A stretch of DNA of 64,000 nucleotides from Streptomyces coeruleorubidus (GCF_028885415.1 NZ_CP118527.1:7750001-7814000); one strand, 5' to 3'. Positions 15,955 through 25,139 are shown, counted from the first letter of the stretch. Notes: generated by a model from the sequence alone, not told the origin. Made by a program: numbers and translations.

Positions 15955-18063
15955 TCACTGCCGCGCGCGGCCCGCATGCCGGCCGCCGCGTCGCCGGCCC
16001 CGGCCGCGTCGCGTCGCCATCGGTACGGCGAGGCTGACGACGAGCGCCAGGCCGAGTGCGTACGGCCACCAGCCGAAGCCGACGTCCTCCGAGGCGCCGG
16101 CCCTCCGGGGTGTCACGGCGCCGGACGCGGACGCCTCGGGCGCCGTGGGGGAGGCGCTCGGGGTGGTTTCGGCGGTCAGGGCGACGTCGTTCCCGTCTCC
16201 CGCCCGGTAGTCGATGCGGTAGGTGGTGTCGCCGAGCTTCAGGCGGGCGCCTTGCCGCAGCCCCTTGAACGTTCCCGAGATCCTGCCGTCGCCCTCGTGG
16301 TCGAGGACGGTGATCTCACGAGCGGGCCTGCCCCGGTCTCCCACGGCCGCCACGTCGAGGTCCCCGGCCAGCCGGACCGTCCCCGTCACTTTCAGCGGCT
16401 CGCCGCGCAGGACCAGGGTGCCCTTCGGGCTCTGCGTGTAGCCGCCGTTCACGGTGAGGCCGGTCGTCACGGCACCTTCGTTCGTCACCGCTCCCGCGAC
16501 CGTGCCCTGGCCGGTGAGCGTGGTCGCCACGCGCAGGCCCGCCGAACCCGGGTCCAGCCGCGCCCCGGCCGCCGTGAGCCGGATCGCCTTGCTGCGAGCG
16601 AGGGTGGCGCCTTTTCGCAGGGCCAGCGTGCCCTTGGAGACGGTGGTCGTCCCGGTGTACGTGACGGCGGGGCCCGTCAGTGTCGTCGTGGCGGCTCCCG
16701 ACTGGGTGAGCGAGCCGCTGCCGCCGATGCGGGAGAGGGTGAGAGGCCGGTTCGCGTTGCGCAGGACGAGCGAGCCGTCGTTGACGACCTTGTAGAGGGC
16801 GCCTGCCGTGTACAGCCCGCCGTCCCCGCCGCGCTTCCCGCTGCCCAGGCGCAGCACTGCCCCCTTCTCCACCGTCGTGGAGCCGTCGTAGTACTGGACG
16901 GCCGCGAAGGTCACGTCGTTGCCGGGGGTTCCGGCGATGACGATGTCGCCCGCGCCGGGGGCCGAGAGGGTGTCGTGGAATATGCCGCCACCGATGGGGG
17001 CGCCGAGCGTCACCGGACCGTTGTAGTCGAAGGTGAGGCGGGAACGGGAGCGGGCGGCCAGGAGGTTGATGTAGACCGTCTCGGCGGTGCCCGGCATGAA
17101 GATCCTGTTCGTGGTGCCGTCGCCCCACTGGACGTTCGCGCCCTTGATGTTGGTGCCGCGCTTGTTGACGTTCTTGCGGGCGGGCGTCCAGTTGAGGGCC
17201 GGGTCGCTGAGCGACGGGTCTCTGTCGCCGCCCTGGTCCGACCAGCTGTACTGGCCGGTCAGGACGACCTTGCCGCCGGGCCGCGACTGGACGTTGATGT
17301 CGCTGCCGTACTCGCGCTGGTAGAAGTCCATGCCCATCGTGACGGTCCGGCCCAGGGGCGTGTCGGCGGTCCAGGTGCCCTGGTTGAGGACCTTGCGGAC
17401 GTTCGGGAGCGAGGTCGCGTACTCCGGGCGGCCGGCGTTCAGCTGCGTGCCGTTGTCGATCACCCCGGAGAAGGGGTGCGTGCCCGACAGGTCCCAGGTG
17501 CCCCACAGGAACCTCGGCTGGGTGATCAGCCCGGAGCCGCTGATGGTGCCCAGGTTGTACGCGCTCCTCAGCGACAGCCGCAGGGTGCCGTCGACCCGGA
17601 TGTTGTCCTGGTTGAGGCGGAACGCCGGGGTGTTGTACGGGAAGCGGCCGATCAGTCCCGTCGTACCGCCGTCGCCGTACTGGAGCGTGGCGCCGCGCTC
17701 CACCGTGACCGCCGGCGGGTCGGGGTTGGTGACGGTGACGTACGGGTGGTTCCCGCCCAGCGTCCGTACCCGCTGCCGCCGCCGGGACTCGGGGAGCGTG
17801 AAGTCGCTGTCCTTGGTGAGGACCAGGGTCCCGCCGCCGCGCACGGTGAGCGTGCCCTCGCCGCGGAACACGCCGTCGTACGTCGTCGTCCCGGGCGGCA
17901 CGGTGACGACCGTGTCGCCGGTGAGCGTCACGTCCCGGTCGGCCAGCACGTCGGCGGTGACGTCCCGGGGGCCGGCGGCCGCCGCCGGGGGAGCGGCGAG
18001 CAGGGAGGCGACCGCCGCGAGGACACCGGCGGCCGCTGCTGTGGTGTGGGTGAGGCTGTGCAC
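15955..18063 (-). CDS. anchored surface protein with autotransporter-type beta-strand repeats
   Basis: 702 residues. A Sec signal peptide (residues ~1-30, ending AAPPAAAAG) is followed by ~600 residues of Gly/Thr-rich beta-helix repeats of the form GxGxLTxxGAxTxxLTG, such as GSGSLTQSGAATTTLTGPAVTYTGTTTVSKGTL, as in the autotransporter-associated PATR repeat. A Ser/Pro/Ala linker, one membrane helix (GFGWWPYALGLALVVSLAVP) and an Arg-rich cytoplasmic tail follow. There is no LPXTG motif and no beta-barrel translocator, as expected in a Gram-positive. Likely a membrane-tethered adhesin or scaffold; the ligand is unknown. Confidence 0.8.
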   Translation of the reverse strand: MHSLTHTTAAAAGVLAAVASLLAAPPAAAAGPRDVTADVLADRDVTLTGDTVVTVPPGTTTYDGVFRGEGTLTVRGGGTLVLTKDSDFTLPESRRRQRVRTLGGNHPYVTVTNPDPPAVTVERGATLQYGDGGTTGLIGRFPYNTPAFRLNQDNIRVDGTLRLSLRSAYNLGTISGSGLITQPRFLWGTWDLSGTHPFSGVIDNGTQLNAGRPEYATSLPNVRKVLNQGTWTADTPLGRTVTMGMDFYQREYGSDINVQSRPGGKVVLTGQYSWSDQGGDRDPSLSDPALNWTPARKNVNKRGTNIKGANVQWGDGTTNRIFMPGTAETVYINLLAARSRSRLTFDYNGPVTLGAPIGGGIFHDTLSAPGAGDIVIAGTPGNDVTFAAVQYYDGSTTVEKGAVLRLGSGKRGGDGGLYTAGALYKVVNDGSLVLRNANRPLTLSRIGGSGSLTQSGAATTTLTGPAVTYTGTTTVSKGTLALRKGATLARSKAIRLTAAGARLDPGSAGLRVATTLTGQGTVAGAVTNEGAVTTGLTVNGGYTQSPKGTLVLRGEPLKVTGTVRLAGDLDVAAVGDRGRPAREITVLDHEGDGRISGTFKGLRQGARLKLGDTTYRIDYRAGDGNDVALTAETTPSASPTAPEASASGAVTPRRAGASEDVGFGWWPYALGLALVVSLAVPMATRRGRGRRRGGRHAGRARQ

Positions 18064-18211
18064 GGGAGGGGAGACGCGGGTGGCGGGCGGCCGATAACAG
18101 AAAATCGCGGTCGCCGTTCCGGTGATGCGACGGTTACTGCCTCAGGCGGGACGGGAGGGGCTCGACAGGGGGCGATGGCCAGGCCCGTCCGCATCAGGGC
18201 TGGGTGTTGTG

Positions 18212-18370
18212 TCATGCCTGGAAGGTGGGGCCGACGAGCTTGGCGTGCGGGCCGGGCAGGAACCCGCCGGCCGCCGCGGTCTCGGCATCGGGCATGCCGG
18301 AGCCGTCGACCTCGACGACCTTGATGCCTCGGCGGGCGCCGTGGAGGCCCCGAGAAGCTGTCACGCGTGG
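18212..18370 (-). pseudogene. decayed gene fragment (KLVGPTF motif), copy B
   Basis: The minus strand ends GGFLPGPHAKLVGPTFQA then stop, preceded by an open stretch with GIKVVEVDGSGMPDAE. The last ~55 bp match copy A at 1745-1860. No start codon or complete domain is visible. I do not recognise the family. It fills most of the 350-bp gap between the surface-protein gene and the next gene. Confidence 0.35.
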
Positions 18371-18413
18371 GGCAGGAGACCGCAGCCGATAACGCCCTGA
18401 CGGGTGGACCGCG

Positions 18414-19703
18414 CTACCGGGCGGGTGGCGCGAAGACTGACAGGACGCCTTCGGCCACCGTCGTTCGCCTGCTGTCATGTTCCCGGTACAGCACGCCGGT
18501 GCCGCAGCTCGTCCCCTCGAACTGTTTCGCCGGCCCGATGCAGTCGGGGAGGCGCAGCACCGCACGGGTGTCCCTGTCCAACTGGCGTACCACGGTGGCC
18601 GGCTTACCTCCGGCACTCACCCACTTCTCGCCGTCCAGCCGCCAGAGCGACGAGGGACGGTGCAGCACCTTCTTCTCGTCCTCGTAGCGCTTGGTGGAAT
18701 CACAGGTCCAGGAGGCGATGGTGGCGTACAAGTGCCCGTCGCCGCCCCACCACAGGTCGTGCACCTCGACACCCCCGTTGCGGCCCGCCACAAAGCCGGG
18801 CGGCAACGCGGCGGACATGTCGGTGGCCCTGGTGCCACCTCGCCGGTCAAGGAGGTAGATGGGGAAGGGGGCCGCGCACCCCCCGGGGTTCGACCGCTCC
18901 GCCACGGCGAACTGCTCCTCGCCGTCGGTGTCGGCCGCCGCCGGCATGTGGTTGTTCGAGTCGAAGAGAGGGTAGGAGACCGCGCCGCCGCCGTCCGTGC
19001 CGACCAGCCGCAACTGCATGGGGCTGCCGCTGCTGCCGTAACTGGTGGCCTGGCTGGTGAGCAGGTGGGTGCGCGTGGAGGCCAGGAAGTAGAGCACCCA
19101 TCGTTCGCCGTTGTCGGGAGGCGGTGTCGCCCGCGTGCCCGAGGTGGCGGTGCTGTCCAGGTCGAAGCGGCGGGCTCCGGGGCCGGGGCCCTCGGGTGTC
19201 GGGTCGAGGGCCAGGACACCGCTCTCTCCGACGGCGGCGAGGTCATAGCACCTCGGGCAGGGCAGGCGCCGAACCCGCCCGGTCCTGGCGTCGACAGCGA
19301 TGAGGTGGGTGTCCTTCGGGCTGTCCAGCAGCTCGTCGTCGGACAGGAACGCCACATGGGTGCCGCCGTGCGTCCAGACCACCTTGTTGTGCAGCGAGTC
19401 CGCCGTGTCGAAGACGCGCGGCACCCGAGCCAGTGGCCGATCGCCGCGCATCAGCACGAACTCCTTCTCCCTGATGTACGCGTAGGAGTCACGCAGGGCC
19501 GCCGTGGTCCGGGCGGGCCGGTCGTGGGAGAGCCGGTCCGCCCCGTCGTCAGTGGAGAACCACAGCACGAACAGTGTCGCGACCAGCGAGCAGACCACCG
19601 CGAGCGCGACCAGCGCCACCAGCCGCCCGACCGACACCCCGGATGCCTGCCGCCCCTGCTCGCGCATCACGACGACCGGTCCGCGGGATCGACCGCGTGC
19701 CAT
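18414..19703 (-). CDS. membrane-anchored TolB/beta-propeller-like protein
   Basis: 429 residues from the ATG at 19703, with a perfect AGGAGG ten bases upstream; an internal ATG at 19667 coincides with the stop of the upstream small ORF. A short Arg-rich N-terminus, one membrane helix (residues ~27-50, VGRLVALVALAVVCSLVATLFVLWF) and a large extracellular domain with propeller-like strands (VWTHGGTHVAFLSDDEL, LIAVDARTGRVRRLPC) and several Cys pairs. Function unknown. The N-terminal anchor implies an extracytoplasmic sensor or binding role. Confidence 0.65.
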   Translation of the reverse strand: MARGRSRGPVVVMREQGRQASGVSVGRLVALVALAVVCSLVATLFVLWFSTDDGADRLSHDRPARTTAALRDSYAYIREKEFVLMRGDRPLARVPRVFDTADSLHNKVVWTHGGTHVAFLSDDELLDSPKDTHLIAVDARTGRVRRLPCPRCYDLAAVGESGVLALDPTPEGPGPGARRFDLDSTATSGTRATPPPDNGERWVLYFLASTRTHLLTSQATSYGSSGSPMQLRLVGTDGGGAVSYPLFDSNNHMPAAADTDGEEQFAVAERSNPGGCAAPFPIYLLDRRGGTRATDMSAALPPGFVAGRNGGVEVHDLWWGGDGHLYATIASWTCDSTKRYEDEKKVLHRPSSLWRLDGEKWVSAGGKPATVVRQLDRDTRAVLRLPDCIGPAKQFEGTSCGTGVLYREHDSRRTTVAEGVLSVFAPPAR

Positions 19704-19855
19704 CCGTCGAGGTCCTCCTGGTAAGCCGTTTGGTAGCCGGCGAACGGCGAGTCCTCGGAGGACGACCGCGCCCGGGCCGTCAGCACGAACGGGTCGCCCT
19801 GGCGGTCGATCCGCTGAGTGAAGACGCCGTGGGACGTGACGACGACGAGTTCCAA
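19667..19855 (-). CDS. small hypothetical protein, possibly 5'-truncated
   Basis: 62 residues from a TTG at 19855. The same frame stays open upstream to about 19985 without an ATG or GTG, and the residues there (SERYRCSFTLELVVVTSHG) look continuous with the rest, so the true N-terminus may be lost. It overlaps the start of the propeller-like membrane gene by 37 bp, with its TGA overlapping an internal ATG. I recognise no family. Real but truncated, or chance; the gene-like composition favours the former. Confidence 0.35.
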   Translation of the reverse strand: MELVVVTSHGVFTQRIDRQGDPFVLTARARSSSEDSPFAGYQTAYQEDLDGWHAVDPADRSS

Positions 19856-20032
19856 GGTGAAGGAACAGCGGTACCGCTCGCTGTGGACGTCCGTCGGTTC
19901 GGCGGACCCGCTGGATCGTGCAGTCCGAAGCGTTCCGGGGGCCCCATCACGGCGAGGGCGAGAGCTGGCTGCACGCGTGCGCCTACGGGCATGGCTCCGA
20001 TGGCTCGGGCAAGACCATCCGTACTGGTCCGT

Positions 20033-20986
20033 TCAGCGCCGGGCGAACTGCACACGCGTCGGCTGTATGACATCCGGGCGGACTGCGATGCCCTCGACAG
20101 TGAGCTGTTCGCCGTAGATGTCGGTGAGCCTCAGGGCGCCGCCGCAGCCCGTGCCGTCGGGGGAGAGGAAGTAGTTGTACTCGGTACGGGTCAGCCGGGT
20201 CCATCCGCTGCCGGTCCTGACCTCCAGACGGGCCAGCGGGTTGCGGTGGCCGAGCGCCTGGATGCCGCACCAATGGCGGCTGGAGCCGGTCTTGTAGCGG
20301 ATCGAGACGGTGTCGGACGTGCTGGGGCTCAGCAGGCTCCAGGTGATCGGGATCCGGCCGGCGGACAGGCCCGCGAGCTTGGCGAAGGCCTCTTTGCTGA
20401 GGTCGAGTTGCCCGGGGGCGCAGGGGAGCGGGCATTCGTTGGTGATCCGGACCGTGACGGAGGCGCCGTTCGCCGCGCGGACGAGGATGTGCGCGCCGCA
20501 CGCCTTGGACGTCTCGTAGTCGGTGTGGTTCATCGCCGCGACCATGAGGTCGGGGCTCGGGCCGTACAGGCAGGCACCGTTCCCGTCCTTGGCGTCGTAG
20601 TGGGTGGCGACCCCCTTGTAGGTGACCTTGGGCTGGATCCGCCCCGCCAGCGGTGCCGTGCCGGACGCCGGCCGTTGCGGGGACGGCGGGGCACCGGCGG
20701 TCGAGGGCCGCGCCGACGGGGTGGCCGCGGTCGGCGTCGGGGATGCCTTGGACGGCTTCGGCTTCGGCTTCGGCTTCGATTCGGGCTTCCGTTCCGGTGC
20801 CGTGGGTGAGGCACTCGGCTCGTTGCCGGCGGCGGGCTCGGCAGCGGCTCGCACGGCGTTCGGCTCGCTGTCGGGGCGGAGCGCCATCATCAGGGACAGC
20901 AGAACTCCCACCGCTGCCACGGCGACGGCGAGGACGAGGGCCGTGCGTCGCTTGCGGAGGGGACGGCGGCGGGAATGGGATGCCAC
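20033..20986 (-). CDS. expansin-like (EXLX1-type) secreted protein
   Basis: 317 residues. The N-terminal membrane/signal segment (TALVLAVAVAAVGVLLSLMMAL) is followed by a Ser/Pro/Lys-rich linker with a PKPKPKPSK run. Then comes a double-psi beta-barrel domain (residues ~120-215: GVATHYDAKDGNGACLYG, VRITNECPLPCAPGQLDLS), which keeps the Asp of expansin barrels. A C-terminal Ig-like CBM63-type domain (SSRHWCGIQALGHRNPLARLEVR) completes it. Bacterial expansins loosen plant cell wall by binding cellulose without hydrolysis. It is divergent from the GH43 block, consistent with plant-wall attack. Confidence 0.85.
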   Translation of the reverse strand: MASHSRRRPLRKRRTALVLAVAVAAVGVLLSLMMALRPDSEPNAVRAAAEPAAGNEPSASPTAPERKPESKPKPKPKPSKASPTPTAATPSARPSTAGAPPSPQRPASGTAPLAGRIQPKVTYKGVATHYDAKDGNGACLYGPSPDLMVAAMNHTDYETSKACGAHILVRAANGASVTVRITNECPLPCAPGQLDLSKEAFAKLAGLSAGRIPITWSLLSPSTSDTVSIRYKTGSSRHWCGIQALGHRNPLARLEVRTGSGWTRLTRTEYNYFLSPDGTGCGGALRLTDIYGEQLTVEGIAVRPDVIQPTRVQFARR

Positions 20987-21236
20987 GGATGAGTCCTTAC
21001 GTGGTTCAGGAGAATGCGCGCTTTCGCCTCACCAGTGGTCGCCGGGGCGGGAAAGGTTGCCGCGCGTGCGGCGGGGCCCTTCCAGGACCCGGCCGCCTTC
21101 GTCCCGTCAGACCCGTTGACCTCCACGTGGCGCACCCTTACCTTTTCGGCGTTCGTAATGACAGATGGTGTTCGAAATGTCAGACGACGCATCAGACGAC
21201 GCCGTGTGTCCCCCAGTGAGAGGCAGGCCCCACCGC

Positions 21237-22334
21237 ATGAGCCGCGACCGCGACCACGCTCTGCCCGAACCCCCCAGCCGCAGACTGCTGCTGAAGGGCG
21301 CCGCAGCCGCCGGTGCCCTGGCCGCCGTCCCCGCCGTACCGGGCATGGCCCAGGCCGCCACCCCGGCCAGGCCCCCGAAACCGGCCCCCTTCGTGAACCC
21401 GCTGGTCCGCAACCGGGCCGACCCGCACATCAACCGGCACAAGGACGGCTTCTACTACTTCACCGCCACCGCCCCCGAGTACGACCGCATCATCCTGCGC
21501 CGCTCCCGGACCCTGAACGGCCTGGGCACGGCGGACGAGTCCGTGATCTGGCGCGCCCACCCCACGGGGAACATGGGCGCGCACATCTGGGCGCCCGAAC
21601 TGCACCGCATCGGCGGCAAGTGGTACATCTACTTCGCCTCGGCGCCCGCGGAGGACGTGTGGGCGATCCGCATATGGGTGCTGGAGAACGCCCATCCCAA
21701 CCCGTTCAAGGGCACCTGGGTGGAGAAGGGCCAGGTGAAGACGGCCTGGGAGACCTTCTCCCTGGACGCGACCACCTTCACCCACCGCGGCAAGCGCTAC
21801 CTCGCCTGGGCGCAGCACGAGCCCGGACTGGACAACAACACCGGCATCTTCCTGTCCGAGATGGCGAACCCCTGGACCCTGAAGGGCCCGCAGGTGCGGC
21901 TCTCCACCCCCGAGTACGACTGGGAGTGCATCGGCTTCAAGGTCAACGAGGGCCCGTACGTCATCAAGCGCAACGGCCGCCTCTTCATGACGTACTCGGC
22001 GAGTGCCACCGACTTCAACTACTGCATGGGCCTGCTGACCGCGGACACCGACAGCCACCTCCTGGATCCCATGAGCTGGTCCAAGTCGCCGACGCCGGTC
22101 TTCACCAGCAACGACACCACCAAGCAGTACGGCCCGGGCCACAACTGCTTCACGGTCGCCGAGGACGGCCGCACCGACGTCCTCGTCTACCACGCCCGCC
22201 AGTACAAGGAGATCAACGGCGACCCGCTGAACGACCCCAACCGCCACACCCGCATCCAGAAGCTCGGCTGGAAGCCGGACGGCACCCCGGACTTCGGCAT
22301 CCCGGTCGCCGACACCGTCAAGGCGGGGGACTGA
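21237..22334 (+). CDS. Tat-exported glycoside hydrolase family 43
   Basis: 365 residues from the ATG at 21237; an in-frame upstream ATG would put an acidic leader before the signal. The twin-arginine signal SRRLLLKGAAAAGALAAVPA and an AQA cleavage site precede a five-bladed propeller: NPLVRNRADPHI (base Asp), HIWAPELHRIGGKWYIYFAS, TPEYDWECIGFKVNEGPYV (acid Glu) and YGPGHNCF. GH43 members remove arabinose or xylose from side chains of arabinan, arabinogalactan or xylan. The next GH43 gene starts one base after the stop, so the two are coupled. Confidence 0.88.
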   Translation: MSRDRDHALPEPPSRRLLLKGAAAAGALAAVPAVPGMAQAATPARPPKPAPFVNPLVRNRADPHINRHKDGFYYFTATAPEYDRIILRRSRTLNGLGTADESVIWRAHPTGNMGAHIWAPELHRIGGKWYIYFASAPAEDVWAIRIWVLENAHPNPFKGTWVEKGQVKTAWETFSLDATTFTHRGKRYLAWAQHEPGLDNNTGIFLSEMANPWTLKGPQVRLSTPEYDWECIGFKVNEGPYVIKRNGRLFMTYSASATDFNYCMGLLTADTDSHLLDPMSWSKSPTPVFTSNDTTKQYGPGHNCFTVAEDGRTDVLVYHARQYKEINGDPLNDPNRHTRIQKLGWKPDGTPDFGIPVADTVKAGD

Positions 22335-22335
22335 G

Positions 22336-23748
22336 ATGAGACGCGCGTACGCCGTCCTCCTCGCCCTGTGCCTGGCGCTGGCCGGCGCCCTCGCCACCGC
22401 CGGGACCGCACAGGCCGCGCCCCGGACCATCACCAACGGCACCCAGTTCAAGGACACCTCGGGCAACCCCGTCCACGCGCACGGCGGCGGGGTCATCAAG
22501 GTCGGCTCCTACTACTACTGGTTCGGCGAGCACCGCAACGCCGACAACACCTTCCGGTACGTCGACGCCTACCGCTCGACCGACCTGAAGAACTGGGAGT
22601 TCCGCAACCACGTCCTGACCGAGGCCAGCGACCCGGAGCTGGCGACCGCCAACATCGAGCGGCCGAAGGTCATGTACAACGCGTCCACCGGCAAGTTCGT
22701 GATGTGGATGCACAAGGAGAACGGCACCGACTACAGCGAGGCCCGCGCCGCTGTCGCCGTCTCCGACACCGTGGACGGCAACTACACCTGGAAGGGCAGC
22801 TTCCGCCCGCTCGGCCGGCACATGTCCCGCGACATCACGGTGTTCGTCGACACCGACGGTGCGGGGTACATGATCTCCGCCGCCCGCGAGAACTACGACC
22901 TGCAGATCTACCGCCTCACCGCCGACTACACCGGCATCGCGAGCCTGGTCGCCAACCCCTGGCCGGGCGGTCACCGCGAGGCTCCGGCGCTGTTCAAGCG
23001 AAACGGCGTGTACTTCATGCTGACCTCGGGCGCCACGGGCTGGAACCCCAACCAGCAGCAGTACGCCACGGCCACGAACATCGCCGGACCCTGGTCGGCC
23101 ATGAAGAACATCGGCGACTCGACGACGTACGGCTCACAGACCGCCTACGTCCTTCCGGTGCAGGGCAGTTCGGGCACCTCGTACCTCTACATGGGTGACC
23201 GCTGGGGCAACTCCTTCGGCGGGACCGTCAACGACTCGCGGTACGTCTGGCTGCCGCTGGCCTTCTCCAACTCGACCACGATGTCCATGTCCTGGTCGCC
23301 GGAGGTCACCATCGACGCGGCCGCCGGGACCGTCTCCGGCACGAGCGCCACGTACCACACCCTCGTCGCCCGCCACTCGTCCAAGTGCGCGGACGTGACC
23401 AGCCAGTCGCTGTGGGCGGGAGCCCAGCTCAAGCAGTACGACTGCAACGGCGGCACCAACCAGAAGTACTGGTTCAAGTCCGTCGGCGGCGGCTCCTACC
23501 AGCTGATGGTCAGGAACAGCTCCCTGTGCGTGCAGGAGAACACGAGCACGGTCACGCAGGAGAACTGCAACGCCGCCGCGACGAGCCAGCAGTGGTCGCT
23601 GACCACCACCGGCTCGTACGTGAACGTCAAGTCCCGTGCGACCGGCGAGTGCCTCGACGTGAACGGCGCGTCCACCGCCAACGGCGCCGCGCTCATCACG
23701 TACACGTGCAACGGCGGCACCAACCAGCAGTGGACGCACGGGACATGA
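22336..23748 (+). CDS. GH43 exo-beta-1,3-galactanase-like enzyme with ricin-type lectin
   Basis: 470 residues. A Sec signal peptide ends AQA (~27). The propeller (HAHGGGVIKVGSYYYWFGEHR, TANIERPKVMYN, GGHREAPALFKRNGVYFMLTSG) matches the beta-1,3-galactanase subgroup of GH43, which lacks the usual Asp base. The likely acid is E215, and Q268 (SQT) lies where that subgroup is reported to use Gln. A C-terminal ricin B/CBM13 domain (~345-470) has three QxW-type repeats. It would cut the galactan backbone of arabinogalactan proteins from the end. Coupled to the upstream GH43. Confidence 0.85.
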   Translation: MRRAYAVLLALCLALAGALATAGTAQAAPRTITNGTQFKDTSGNPVHAHGGGVIKVGSYYYWFGEHRNADNTFRYVDAYRSTDLKNWEFRNHVLTEASDPELATANIERPKVMYNASTGKFVMWMHKENGTDYSEARAAVAVSDTVDGNYTWKGSFRPLGRHMSRDITVFVDTDGAGYMISAARENYDLQIYRLTADYTGIASLVANPWPGGHREAPALFKRNGVYFMLTSGATGWNPNQQQYATATNIAGPWSAMKNIGDSTTYGSQTAYVLPVQGSSGTSYLYMGDRWGNSFGGTVNDSRYVWLPLAFSNSTTMSMSWSPEVTIDAAAGTVSGTSATYHTLVARHSSKCADVTSQSLWAGAQLKQYDCNGGTNQKYWFKSVGGGSYQLMVRNSSLCVQENTSTVTQENCNAAATSQQWSLTTTGSYVNVKSRATGECLDVNGASTANGAALITYTCNGGTNQQWTHGT

Positions 23749-23968
23749 CGACCCCGGCTGTCCATGGGCCGGCAGGTCGATCGCGTCGATCGCCGTCCCC
23801 GCACTGAGGAGGCCGGTCGCCCCCGACCCGCTCACCACGTCGATCCTGAGCACGTTGTACCGACTCGGGTCCGTCTTCCAGGCGGACACCGGGACGCTGT
23901 ACGCGACCGGGTGTTCGGCTGGGTGGGCGGGGAGGGGATGGCCAGGGCGGGAGTGACAGTTGAATCGA

Positions 23969-24041
23969 TTTCGCGAAAGGGCTTTCACGCGCTTGGTGGA
24001 GCATCTTCGGGAAATCTAGCCGAAGTCTAGAAAGCGCTTGC
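23969..24041. promoter_or_regulatory. two palindromic operators before the esterase gene
   Basis: TTTCGCGAAA (23969-23978) is a perfect 10-bp palindrome, and GAAAGCGCTTGC (24030-24041) is a near-perfect AAGCGCTT-centred palindrome of the LacI/CcpA type. The second is 55 bp from the start of the SGNH esterase gene. No regulator of that family is adjacent. The rest of the 347-bp gap from 23749 holds no gene. Confidence 0.5.
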
Positions 24042-24095
24042 CGCAAGCGATACGTTCAGCCGCCAGGCCTTGTCGCCGTGACGGAGGAGCTGTGA

Positions 24096-25139
24096 GTGAG
24101 ACGTTTCAACATGGCCGTGCTGGCGGCCGTGACGCTGAGCACCGCCCTGTCCGCCGTACCCGCTCACGCGGGGGAAGCAGGCGCAGGTCCGGGCCTCGCG
24201 CACTGCGCCGCCGGCGCCTGCCACTTCGACGTCCCGCCCGGCACGTACGACGTGCGGGTCGTGCTCGGCGGAAAGACCGCGTCCGCCACGAGCATCAGCG
24301 GCGAGACCCGCCGGTCCCTGCTGCCGGAGACGGCCGCACCGGCGGGCGAGCGTGTCACCCGCAGCTTCACCGTGAACGTCCGCACCCCCGAGGGCGAGCC
24401 CACCGGCCCCGACGGAACCCCCGGCCTCGACCTGCGGATCGGCGGTTCCGCCCCCGCCCTGGCCGGCATCAAGGTCACCCCCGCCCGGCACACCCGCCAG
24501 ATCTTCCTGGTCGGCGACTCCACCGTCTGCGACCAGCCCGGCGACCCGTACTCCGGCTGGGGCCAGCAGTTGCCCCAGTACCTCGGCAAGGGCCTGTCTG
24601 TCGCCAACTACGCCGATTCCGGCGAGAGTACGGTCACGTTTCTCGGGAACCCGCGGTTGTGGGCCACCGTACGGCCCCTGATCCGCCCCGGCGACCTGGT
24701 CCTCGTCCAGCTCGCCCACAACGACAAGACGACGGACGAGGCCACCTACCGGGCCAACCTGGAGACCCTGGTGGCGGGAGTCCGGGAGCGGGGCGGACAG
24801 CCGGTCCTTGTCACTCCCATCGTGCGACGCTGGTTCAACCCCGACGGCACGCTGAACAACTCAACCGCGCTCCTGGTCAACGGCCTGGGCGTCGACCACC
24901 CGGCGGTCACGCGCTCCGTAGCGGCCGCGCGGGACGTCCCGCTGATCGACCTCACGGCGAAGACGAAGGCACTCGTCGAGTCCCTGGGCGTGGAGGGTTC
25001 CAAGGCCCTGTACCTCTCCAACGAGGCGCGGGACAACACGCACACCTCCGTGCGCGGTGCCACGGCCTACGCGGGCCTGGTCCGCGACGAACTCGTCACC
25101 CGGCATCTGGTGCCGAAGGGCAAGGTGCGGGTGGGATGA
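24096..25139 (+). CDS. SGNH hydrolase, rhamnogalacturonan acetylesterase-like
   Basis: 347 residues from the GTG at 24096 with GGAGGAG upstream. Signal peptide to ~25 (VPAHAG). A small beta-sandwich N-terminal domain (~30-135, FDVPPGTYDVRVVLGG) precedes the SGNH fold: block I FLVGDSTVCD with S142, then VLVQLAHNDKT (block III), and block V RDNTHTS with D313 and H316. Secreted deacetylation of rhamnogalacturonan I in pectin is the family activity. It is followed 79 bp later by a DUF2264 gene, a frequent partner in pectin-use loci. Confidence 0.88.
   Translation: MRRFNMAVLAAVTLSTALSAVPAHAGEAGAGPGLAHCAAGACHFDVPPGTYDVRVVLGGKTASATSISGETRRSLLPETAAPAGERVTRSFTVNVRTPEGEPTGPDGTPGLDLRIGGSAPALAGIKVTPARHTRQIFLVGDSTVCDQPGDPYSGWGQQLPQYLGKGLSVANYADSGESTVTFLGNPRLWATVRPLIRPGDLVLVQLAHNDKTTDEATYRANLETLVAGVRERGGQPVLVTPIVRRWFNPDGTLNNSTALLVNGLGVDHPAVTRSVAAARDVPLIDLTAKTKALVESLGVEGSKALYLSNEARDNTHTSVRGATAYAGLVRDELVTRHLVPKGKVRVG

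Noticed and set aside
16000..18324. A 782-codon plus-strand frame opposite the surface-protein gene.
   Set aside because: Low-complexity composition and no homology features, with a signal peptide and repeats clearly readable on the minus strand.
20720..20790. The PKPKPKPSK stretch in the expansin-like gene as a DNA repeat or CRISPR-like array.
   Set aside because: It is a coding linker of Lys-Pro/Ser repeats between signal and barrel domain; repeat units are 6 bp and coding.
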